Position numbers and translations under genes: made by a program | The notes under the pieces: model-generated | What the model saw: only the letters and a program-made list of their open reading frames with translations | Database searches by the model: none | Told to the model about the DNA's origin: nothing | Assembly (NCBI RefSeq): GCF_030542965.1 | Contig: NZ_JAUAOA010000014.1 | Location: 1-64,000 of the forward strand | Source of the DNA: Azotosporobacter soli | GTDB taxonomy: Bacteria; Bacillota; Negativicutes; SG130 | Direction of reading: 5' to 3' | DNA: 64,000 bases | Shown: positions 57,605-64,000 of the stretch, in pieces | Layout of the letters: the number at the start of each line of letters is the position of its first letter | How positions within the stretch are numbered: the stretch's first letter is position 1

Positions 57605-58066
57605 TCATACGGGGCGATCTACCGGACGGCTCTTGTCGAAGGCCATGATCGGAACGCTAATCAAAAGCGGCAAGGTGAGCAGGCCAAACAGGCAATGCAG
57701 CCAGCGGCGTTTGCCGAGCGCCTTTGCCGTGCAGCCCCAGAGGTAGGCGTAGAGGATGGCCGAGATGAACTTGAGCAGATCAAAGAACCACTGGAAATCC
57801 TGCAGGCGCTTAAAAGCGAATTCGTTGAAGGAAAAACCGATGATACTCACCATCGCGACAAGGCTGATGCTGACAAGCAGAAGATTGGCAGCGATATAGC
57901 GCTTGGGATGCGGCATCACTTCTTTGGCTAAAAGGTACGTGTTCCAGATCGGCACCAAGTTTTCGCCGAATTTTACAGTAGGATCGAATTTGGCGACGAT
58001 GCGATAGTTGATGTAGCAAATGATCGAATAGGGAATGACGAAAATGGCTAAGGCTACGAAAAACAT
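57605..58066 (-). CDS. Hypothetical four-span membrane protein
   Basis: A 153-residue protein. First span 'FFVALAIFVIPYSIICYINYRIV'; a middle loop 'KFGENLVPIWNTYLLAKEVMPHPKRYIA'; then spans around 'NLLLVSISLVAMVSIIGF', 'LLKFISAILYAYLWGC' and 'FGLLTLPLLISVPIMAF'. The 'NLVPIWNTYLLAKE' loop is like that of DUF5684/YIP-type signal-peptidase-neighbour proteins, but I cannot assign it. AGGAGTG lies before ATG 58066. It stands alone between a terminator and a repeat zone. Confidence 0.7.
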   Translation of the reverse strand: MFFVALAIFVIPYSIICYINYRIVAKFDPTVKFGENLVPIWNTYLLAKEVMPHPKRYIAANLLLVSISLVAMVSIIGFSFNEFAFKRLQDFQWFFDLLKFISAILYAYLWGCTAKALGKRRWLHCLFGLLTLPLLISVPIMAFDKSRPVDRPV

Positions 58067-58227
58067 AATTGCACACTCCTAATTATAAAATGGGAAATGA
58101 TTATCAAAGTACTATCACTATAGCATAAAACGAATGGTTACATAATTTAAAGAACTTAAACAATAGATGAGATAGGTTGATTTTTATCAGGACGATAGAA
58201 GTTAGTATTTTTTCGGGGTAGCATAGT

Positions 58228-58510
58228 TCTCCGTACCCCAAGCCCCGCGTCAGAGGTTTTTCCGGAACGTTTAGGACGAGGAGAGTCAGACAAGGAGTCG
58301 CAGACAAGACCTCAGAAACGCGAAGCAGGAAGCTGCGCGCAGATGGTAAGCCATGGATGGCGCATTGCATCTGGAATTTCTGAGGTTGCAGGCTGCGAGG
58401 ACTATGTCTGACGGACGAGTACGTGTTCAGGTAAAATTTCTGATGCGGAAAGAGCTAAAAGTTGCAAATGATCGCACCATTATCAAGTTGAATTTGCAAA
58501 AGCAATGCAT
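58228..58510 (+). repeat. Family B repeat, subtype 2
   Basis: Begins CCCCAAGCCCCGCGTCAGAG, ends GCGGAAAGAGCTAAAAGTTG and CACCATTATCAAGTTGAATT. The rest of the gap to 58771 holds a CTTCAACTCTTCGTGTTAAA piece (family A core) and an imperfect GC-rich hairpin (about 58707-58745); no gene. Confidence 0.8.
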
Positions 58511-58771
58511 GTCGAAATCAATCGCTTTCTCTCTTCAACTCTTCGTGTTAAAACTACCGCCAGATATCTGCGGTTTAAAAAAAACATCAGCAGAAAATAA
58601 ACCGGGAAAGATTACTGAATTCACTTTACTTTTTCTGTGAGGGTAAATATAATTACAGTATAAGTTAAATTCATAGTATTCGGACAAATGTGAATTTAAT
58701 TATTTGCGCTGCCGTAACGCTCTTTACAACGAGCGGTGCGGCGCACATTTTATAGGAAGCGGGGAATGAGA

Positions 58772-60565
58772 ATGAGTGCGAAAGAGACCATTGCCAAACT
58801 GAGAGCGCTGATGCAGGAGAAGAAGATCGACGTGTATGTGATTCCATCGGCGGACAACCATCAAAGCGAATACGTGGGCGAGCATTTTAAAGCGCGCGCT
58901 TTTGTCACCGGCTTTACCGGCTCAGCCGGAACCGCGGTGATCACGGCGAGCGAAGCGGGGCTGTGGACGGATGGACGCTATTTCCTCCAGGCGGAGCAGG
59001 AACTTTCCGGCAGCGGCGTTACGCTCTTTAAGAGCGGCAATCCCGGCGTGCCGAGCGTGCGCGACTATGTGGCGGCGGTATTGCCCGAAGGAGGAACACT
59101 CGGCTTTGACGGACGGTTGATCGCGATGCGGGAAGGCTGCGATTTTGCAGATGCGTTGCGTGCGAAACGAGGAAAAATCGAGTATGGACAGGATCTTGTC
59201 GATTCGGTCTGGCCGGATCGTCCGAAGTTGGCGACGGAGCCGGTGTTTCACCTTGTGGAGCGTTACTCGGGCGAGAGTACGGCGGCGAAGCTAAAACGCG
59301 TCCGGGCGGCGATGCACGAAGCCGGAGCGAGCCATCATCTGTTGACGACGCTCGACGATATTGCCTGGCTCTTCAACATTCGCGGTCGTGATGTGCTGTA
59401 TTCGCCGCTGGTGCTCGCGTATGCGATTATTTCCCGGGAAAAGGCGGAACTGTTCATCGATGCGAGTCGCTTGCCTGCGGACGTAACGACGGAGTTGGAG
59501 AAGGACGACGTGGTGTTCGTACCATACAATGCGATCTATGAAGCGGTGAAACTGTTTGGCAAGAACGATGTCGTGCTGCTTGATCCGGAGCGGCTCAATT
59601 ACGCGCTCTATCAGAATTTGCCGAGCTGCGTGAAGAAAGTGGAGGCGACGAATCCGACGATCCTTTTCAAGGCGGTCAAGAACGAAGTGGAACTGGCCAA
59701 CATCGAGCGGGCGCATATCAAAGACGGCATCGCCTGCACGAAGCTGATGCATTGGCTAAAGACGCAGGCGCTTACGACGCGGATCACGGAAATCGGCGTT
59801 GCGGAAAAACTGGAGACGCTGCGCAAAGAACAGGACGGCTATTTGTGGCAAAGTTTTGCACCGATTTGCGCCTTTAAGGAACATGCGGCGCTGATGCATT
59901 ATTCGGCGACGCCGGAAACGGATGCGGTGCTTAAGGCGGGGCATCTGTTTTTGGCCGATACGGGCGGCAATTATCTGGAAGGTTCGACCGATGTCACGCG
60001 GACGATCGCGATCGGCGAAGTGAGTGCGGAGCTGAAGAAGCATTTTACCGCAGTGGCCCGAGGGATGATGAATCTGGCGCGCGCGAAATTTCCGTATGGC
60101 TGCAAAGGCTACAATCTGGATGTGCTGGCCAGACAGCCGATCTGGGAACTGGGCATCGACTACAAATGCGGCACCGGACACGGCGTCGGTTATCTGCTTA
60201 ACATCCACGAAGGGCCGAGCGGCTTTCGCTGGTACAGTTCGCCGTCGAAGTATGAGGCGAATGTGCTGGAAGCGGGCATGGTCATCACCGACGAGCCGGG
60301 CATTTATATCGAGGGTTCGCACGGCATCCGCATTGAGAATGAACTGGTGATTCGCAAGGGCGAGGAGACTGCGTCCGGTCAGTTCATGCATATGGATACG
60401 ATCACGTTCGTGCCGATCGATCTGGATGCGATTGATCCGTCGGAGTTGAGCGGCGATGAGAAGCGGTACTTAAACCGTTATCATAAAAGGGTCTACGAAA
60501 AACTGGCGGAGCATCTTACGGATGCGGAAAGGGAATGGCTTCAAACGTACACCAGGGAAATTTAA
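58772..60565 (+). CDS. Xaa-Pro aminopeptidase, M24B (aminopeptidase P)
   Basis: A 597-residue enzyme of the three-domain eukaryote-like aminopeptidase P type. Two creatinase-like N-terminal domains ('YVIPSADNHQSEYVGEHFKARAFVTGFTGSAGTAVI') precede the pita-bread catalytic domain with metal ligands 'FLADTGGNYLEGSTDVTRTI' (Asp, Asp), 'GTGHGVGYLLNIHEGP' (His), 'ITDEPGIYIEGSHGIRIENEL' (Glu, Glu). It frees the N-terminal residue before proline. ATG 58772 lies eight bases after GGGGA; ATG 58766 is in frame too. The POT permease follows 18 bp later, so peptide uptake and hydrolysis are linked. Confidence 0.93.
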   Translation: MSAKETIAKLRALMQEKKIDVYVIPSADNHQSEYVGEHFKARAFVTGFTGSAGTAVITASEAGLWTDGRYFLQAEQELSGSGVTLFKSGNPGVPSVRDYVAAVLPEGGTLGFDGRLIAMREGCDFADALRAKRGKIEYGQDLVDSVWPDRPKLATEPVFHLVERYSGESTAAKLKRVRAAMHEAGASHHLLTTLDDIAWLFNIRGRDVLYSPLVLAYAIISREKAELFIDASRLPADVTTELEKDDVVFVPYNAIYEAVKLFGKNDVVLLDPERLNYALYQNLPSCVKKVEATNPTILFKAVKNEVELANIERAHIKDGIACTKLMHWLKTQALTTRITEIGVAEKLETLRKEQDGYLWQSFAPICAFKEHAALMHYSATPETDAVLKAGHLFLADTGGNYLEGSTDVTRTIAIGEVSAELKKHFTAVARGMMNLARAKFPYGCKGYNLDVLARQPIWELGIDYKCGTGHGVGYLLNIHEGPSGFRWYSSPSKYEANVLEAGMVITDEPGIYIEGSHGIRIENELVIRKGEETASGQFMHMDTITFVPIDLDAIDPSELSGDEKRYLNRYHKRVYEKLAEHLTDAEREWLQTYTREI

Positions 60566-60583
60566 AAAAATGGAGGCGTGTTT

Positions 60584-61966
60584 ATGGGAGAAACGGTGGG
60601 GGAAAACAGACGGCCGTTCGGATTTTATGTTTGCTGTCTGACATTCATGTTTGAAAGGATGGCGTATTATTCGGCCAAGTATCTGATCTTTGTCTTCGTT
60701 GCCGCGACGGTGGTGACAGGCGGCTTGGGGCTGACGAAAGTGGAAGCGGCCCTGATCCAGTCGAATTTGGTTGCGTTTACCTATCTGGCCCCGATCATCG
60801 GCGGTTATCTCTCGGATCGTTACATCGGCGCACGCTATTGCGTTCCGGTGGGCTTGGTGCTGATGGCAGGCGGGTATTTTATCGGCAGCGGCGCGCAGGA
60901 CGCGACGGCGATGAATCTGATGATCACGCTGGTGGCGGTCGGTACCGGGCTCTTTAAGGGCAATGTTTCTGCGATCAACGGTGCGTTGTTTGAAGATGAA
61001 AAGCAGCTCGACTCGGCATTTTCGGTGCAGTATTCGTTCGTGAACGTCGGCGCGTTTATCGGCACGACGGCGGTGGGCATTCTGGTTGCGACCACGTTTG
61101 CGAGCGGCGATGTGCAGGGCTTTAGACCGGCGTTTCAATTATGCGGACTTATTTGTGCGATTACGGCAATCGGTTTCCTGTTCGGCATGCGTTTCTTAGG
61201 CGAAGCGGGCAAGAAGCCGTTCAAAGCGGGCAAGCATATCGAAAAGAAAGTGGAAACCGAAGTGAAGCCGCTGACCAAAGTGGAGAAGAAAAAGGTTTTT
61301 GCCATAGTTATGGTTTCGCTCTTCTCGGTCATTTTCTGGGTCTTCTGGTACCTGACGTATCTGGCGGCGTATGACTACGGCGGCGAATTTGTGAACATGA
61401 ATCTGGGCGGTTTTGACGTGCCGTTATCCTGGTTTGACTCGCTGAATGCGTTTGTCTGCATCGCACTTGGCCCGGTGCTTGGCGCGATCTGGTTCAAAAT
61501 GTCGAAGCGTCCAGGCGGCGATTTGAGCCTGTTTAAAAAATTAGGCCTGGGTCTGACGTTTCTTGGCTTTTCGTTCCTGATGCTGGTCGGCGCTGAAATG
61601 TCGAGAGGCGCGGGCGGAGCATTGGCGGGCAAGGCGAGCATTCTTTGGCTGATTGCGTTCGGCGTACTGCTGAGTATCGGCGAAATGCTCTTTTCGCCGC
61701 TCGGCAACTCGTTCGTGGCTAAACATGCGCCGAACAAGTTGTATTCGGTTCTGATGGGCGTCTGGATCATCGCCACGTTCATCGCGGGAAAATCCTACGG
61801 TTATCTGTACGCGATCGCGACCTCGTATCCGATCATGCAGTCCTATGTCGTGATTCCGATTATTTTATTCGTAACGGCGGCGCTGCTCTTCGTGTCCGAT
61901 AAGAAATTGGTCGCGTTGCTGGAAGAGGATGTCCCGGCAGCGGAGAAAGCGGCGGTAAACAAATAA
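60584..61966 (+). CDS. POT-family proton-dependent oligopeptide permease
   Basis: A 460-residue transporter with twelve to fourteen spans. It shows the POT/PTR2 N-terminal pattern ('FMFERMAYYSAKYLIFVFV', a variant of the ExxER-type helix 1) and 'LAPIIGGYLSDRYIGARYCV', then 'GTGLFKGNVSAINGALFE' and a late 'GEMLFSPLGNSFVAKHAPNKLYSVLMGVW'. It brings in di- and tripeptides with protons. GGAGG lies seven bases before ATG 60584; GTG 60578 is too close to it. It is in an operon with aminopeptidase P. Confidence 0.92.
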   Translation: MGETVGENRRPFGFYVCCLTFMFERMAYYSAKYLIFVFVAATVVTGGLGLTKVEAALIQSNLVAFTYLAPIIGGYLSDRYIGARYCVPVGLVLMAGGYFIGSGAQDATAMNLMITLVAVGTGLFKGNVSAINGALFEDEKQLDSAFSVQYSFVNVGAFIGTTAVGILVATTFASGDVQGFRPAFQLCGLICAITAIGFLFGMRFLGEAGKKPFKAGKHIEKKVETEVKPLTKVEKKKVFAIVMVSLFSVIFWVFWYLTYLAAYDYGGEFVNMNLGGFDVPLSWFDSLNAFVCIALGPVLGAIWFKMSKRPGGDLSLFKKLGLGLTFLGFSFLMLVGAEMSRGAGGALAGKASILWLIAFGVLLSIGEMLFSPLGNSFVAKHAPNKLYSVLMGVWIIATFIAGKSYGYLYAIATSYPIMQSYVVIPIILFVTAALLFVSDKKLVALLEEDVPAAEKAAVNK

Positions 61967-61972
61967 TGTGAT

Positions 61973-62022
61973 AAAATGGTGTTTGCCGGGTCGTGCCAAA
62001 CGGCGTCGGCAAACACCGTTTT
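61973..62022 (+). terminator. Rho-independent terminator after the POT gene
   Basis: AAAATGGTGTTTGCCG pairs with CGGCAAACACCGTTTT. Confidence 0.88.
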
Positions 62023-62072
62023 CAATGGGGTAAATCGCGCATCGGACGGAAGATGAATTTGCAAAAAATGGT

Positions 62073-62182
62073 TTGAACCACAGGCGGCATAGCCGCCGCA
62101 GAAATCGCTACGCGATTTGACTGTTTTAACCGCTAAGGCGCCATGCGGCTTCTGTGGTACCTTTAGGTACCTGTGGTTTAAA
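62073..62182. repeat. Family C palindromic repeat, copy 3
   Basis: Starts TTGAACCACAGGCGGCATAG, ends GGTACCTGTGGTTTAAA, with CTTCTGTGGTACC and GAAATCGCTACGCGATTT arms inside. Preceded by GATGAATTTGCAAAAAATGG, a family B tail. Confidence 0.75.
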
Positions 62183-62262
62183 ATGAATTCTTCGTGTCAA
62201 AACTTTATCGTTAGCCAAAGAATCGCTGCAGCGATTGGTTTATAAAAAGGGAGGCTACTACT

Positions 62263-63342
62263 ATGCTTAACCAAGAACGGATTCAAAAGACCACGGCCAA
62301 TATGGCGGAAATGGGGATCGATCAACTGATCATTACTGATCCGACGACGATTTTTTATCTTAGCGGAGCTTGGCTTCACACCGGTAAGCGGATGCTCGCG
62401 ATGCTGGTAGGACGCGATACAACCTGCCGTTTGTTCGTGCATGAGATGTTTCAGCAAAGCGATGCGCTGGGCATGCCGGTGACGTATTTCTCCGATATCG
62501 AAAGTCCTGTCGCGGTCTTGAATGCTGCTCTTGCCAAGACCGGCGTCGTCGGCATCGACAGCAACTGGCCGGCTCGGTTTTTGCTGGAACTGCAGGAGTT
62601 GAACACGACGGTGAAAATGGTGCGCGGTTCGTTCGCGGTGGACGGCGTCCGGATGTGCAAGGACGAAACGGAGCAGGCCAAGATGCAGGAAGCTTCGCGC
62701 TTAAATGATCTGGCGATGGCGAAGATCCAAAAAGAGATTCAACCTGGCCGGACGGAACTCGAAATGGTCGAAATCCTGAGCGGTATTTACAGAGAGCTTG
62801 GTACGGCCGGCTTTTCGTTCGATCCGATCATTTCTTACGGCGCGGGCGCGGCCGAACCGCATCACACGAGCGATGATACCTGCGTCAAGCCGGGCGACTG
62901 CATCGTGATCGATATCGGCTGCAAGAAGAACGAATATTGCTCGGACATGACTCGCACGGTCTTCTATAAGACGGTGTCGCCCGAAGCGGAAAAGGTGTAT
63001 AATCTGGTCAAAGAAGCGAACCTGAGCGCGATCGCAGCGGTTAAGCCGGGCGTTCGTTTTTGCGATATCGACCGTGCGGCGCGCAGCGTGATTGAAGCAG
63101 GCGGCTATGGCCCGTTCTTTACGCATCGAACCGGTCATTGCATCGGGCTTGACGTACATGATTTCGGCGATGTTTCGGCGGCGAACGAACTTCCGGTGCG
63201 AGAGGGGATGATCTTTTCGATCGAACCGGGTATCTATTTGAAAGGAAAATTCGGCGTGCGGATCGAGGACCTGGTTCTCGTGACGAAAGACGGCTGCAAG
63301 GTACTCAATGCGCATACGAAAGAGCTGACCATCATCGACTAA
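62263..63342 (+). CDS. Xaa-Pro peptidase, M24 family (PepQ/YpdF-like)
   Basis: A 359-residue two-domain M24 peptidase. The N-terminal creatinase domain ('IITDPTTIFYLSGAWLHTGKRMLAMLV') is followed by the catalytic domain with ligands 'IVIDIGCKKNEYCSDMTRTVF' (Asp, Asp), 'HRTGHCIGLDVHDF' (His), 'FSIEPGIYLKGKFGVRIEDLVLV' (Glu, Glu). It acts on Xaa-Pro dipeptides or short peptides. GGGAGG lies before ATG 62263. It is its own unit behind a family C repeat and continues the peptide-breakdown theme. Confidence 0.92.
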   Translation: MLNQERIQKTTANMAEMGIDQLIITDPTTIFYLSGAWLHTGKRMLAMLVGRDTTCRLFVHEMFQQSDALGMPVTYFSDIESPVAVLNAALAKTGVVGIDSNWPARFLLELQELNTTVKMVRGSFAVDGVRMCKDETEQAKMQEASRLNDLAMAKIQKEIQPGRTELEMVEILSGIYRELGTAGFSFDPIISYGAGAAEPHHTSDDTCVKPGDCIVIDIGCKKNEYCSDMTRTVFYKTVSPEAEKVYNLVKEANLSAIAAVKPGVRFCDIDRAARSVIEAGGYGPFFTHRTGHCIGLDVHDFGDVSAANELPVREGMIFSIEPGIYLKGKFGVRIEDLVLVTKDGCKVLNAHTKELTIID

Positions 63343-63346
63343 AAAC

Positions 63347-63392
63347 AAAAAAAAGTACGGCGTCGGACAGTATCCGGCGTCGTACTTTTTTG
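63347..63392 (+). terminator. Rho-independent terminator after the M24 peptidase gene
   Basis: AAAAAAAAGTACG and CGTACTTTTTT form the outer stem, with CGG/CCG inside. Confidence 0.88.
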
Positions 63393-63395
63393 TTC

Positions 63396-63515
63396 TGTGA
63401 CTGATGAGAAAACGAAAGCAAGCGGGACGTTTTTACACGAAGAGTTGAAGATGGGAAGGCAGAAAGAGTTTTACATCCTTCTTGCAGTCGGATTCTGTTT
63501 TTGTTTTTACCCGTC
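63396..63515 (-). repeat. Family A element, inverted and internally deleted (copy 4)
   Basis: GTGACTGATGAGAAAACGAA, AAGCGGGACGTTTTTACACG and AAGAGTTGAAGATGGGAAGG match the reverse complement of 17130-17205. GGATTCTGTTTTTGTTTTTA matches the other end of copy 1. The middle hairpin is missing. It sits directly after a terminator, as the other copies do. Confidence 0.65.
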
Positions 63516-63595
63516 ATTCGCGCAACGAATCTGTGGTGCGCAGCACCTGTGGTTCAAATACACTTCTTGTGTAACGGGCATGCATGAAAGCGCCG

Positions 63596-64000
63596 TTATT
63601 TGAAGAGCGGCGGCGAGGAGACGGAAAGCACACGGACTTGCTGCGCGCTGGGATTGGACCAGGAATGAGGCAGCGTCGACGGGTAGTGAATCGATTCCCC
63701 GGTTTTGACCCGATGTTGTTTGCCGTCAAGGTCGACGAGCAACGCGCCTTCGAGCACGTAGACGAACTCTTCGCCGGGGTGGCTGTAGACCTGACCGAAG
63801 TTGGAGTTCGGCGGCAACGTCACCAGCAGCGGCTCAACCGAACTTTCGGGGAACTGTCCGGACAGGCGCACATATTCGAACGGCGAACCTTCGATGTTCC
63901 ATTTCTCCTGTTTTTCCAGTGTGACATGATAATGATGGTTTTCATGCGTGTCAAAAAAATATGTGATCGGCACGTTGAGCGTTTCGGCAATTTTTTTTAA
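63596..64000 (-). CDS. Xre-cupin transcriptional regulator, C-terminal part (start outside window)
   Basis: The frame is open to the window edge, so 134 residues of the C-terminal part are visible. The first, LKKIAETLNVPITYFF, is the end of an Xre helix-turn-helix. A cupin domain follows ('SNFGQVYSHPGEEFVYVLEGALLVDLDGKQHRVKTGESIHYPSTLPHSWSNPS') with the usual His/Glu/His metal-site pattern. Regulators of this shape control amino-acid, polyamine or other small-molecule genes. The start, the recognition helix and the regulated neighbour lie beyond the window. Confidence 0.88.
   Translation of the reverse strand, partial: LKKIAETLNVPITYFFDTHENHHYHVTLEKQEKWNIEGSPFEYVRLSGQFPESSVEPLLVTLPPNSNFGQVYSHPGEEFVYVLEGALLVDLDGKQHRVKTGESIHYPSTLPHSWSNPSAQQVRVLSVSSPPLFK

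Noticed and set aside
58353-58640. 95-codon plus-strand ORF in the gap before aminopeptidase P
   Set aside because: It lies inside a family B repeat, and copies of the repeat do not keep the frame open.

Overview
The window looks like a chromosomal segment of a Negativicutes-type bacterium (a Firmicute with an outer membrane), possibly in the Sporomusaceae. This is an inference. It rests on a two-partner-secretion-style repeat exoprotein next to typically firmicute genes (double-headed DynA-like dynamin, AzlCD, MocR regulators, POT peptide permease, strong AGGAGG ribosome binding sites) and a core composition near 50% GC. No rRNA, canonical tRNA or CRISPR array was found.

Layout. 1-1.8 kb: the end of a YDG/MBG repeat exoprotein. 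1.8-11 kb: small metabolic and regulatory units (frameshifted YitT, PanE-type reductase, AzlCD, a MocR regulator with an EamA exporter, HxlR and PNPOx-fold genes, and a MarR/cupin pair sharing an operator-like palindrome). 11.3-16.5 kb: tandem dynamin, amidohydrolase and dienelactone hydrolase-like genes. 16.6-25.8 kb: bacteriohemerythrin, DcuC-like carrier plus peptidase T, AraC and B3/B4-domain genes, a ParD-like/RelE-like toxin-antitoxin pair, a CcdA-like/NapH-like redox operon and TerC. 25.9-33 kb: an AT-rich accessory zone with an EEP nuclease-like gene, a degenerate toxin-antitoxin locus, hypothetical membrane proteins and many interspersed repeats.

33-54.5 kb is a conflict/repair island and the most interesting part. 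Two WYL regulators diverge from rtcB, which is followed by a 471-bp gap and then a slipin (band-7) gene and an RlaP-type nucleotidyltransferase. The gap holds a circularly permuted tRNA-like fold: T-arm, then an acceptor stem closed by a 5-nt loop, then D-arm, with the two ends joined through the anticodon stem. This recalls bacterial Y RNAs (YrlA). A second long structured RNA follows it. Downstream are four small AT-rich orphan genes, a degenerate second rtcB start that keeps its upstream region, a complete type I restriction system (hsdR-hsdM-hsdS), and a 1,875-residue DUF4011/helicase/Vsr-like nuclease/DUF3320 protein.

54.6-64 kb: a small Xre repressor, orphan PTS EIIA and EIIB genes separated by a four-unit palindromic tandem array and other repeats, then a peptide-utilisation set (aminopeptidase P, POT permease, a second M24 peptidase) and the start-truncated end of an Xre-cupin regulator.

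Four intergenic repeat families recur. Family A is a roughly 170-205 bp palindromic element inserted between duplicated terminator hairpins. Family B is about 270 bp, with CCCCAAGCCCCGCGTC at one end. Family C is a roughly 100-bp ACCACAG/CTGTGGT palindrome that usually follows B. Family D is the roughly 129-bp tandem unit near 56.5 kb.
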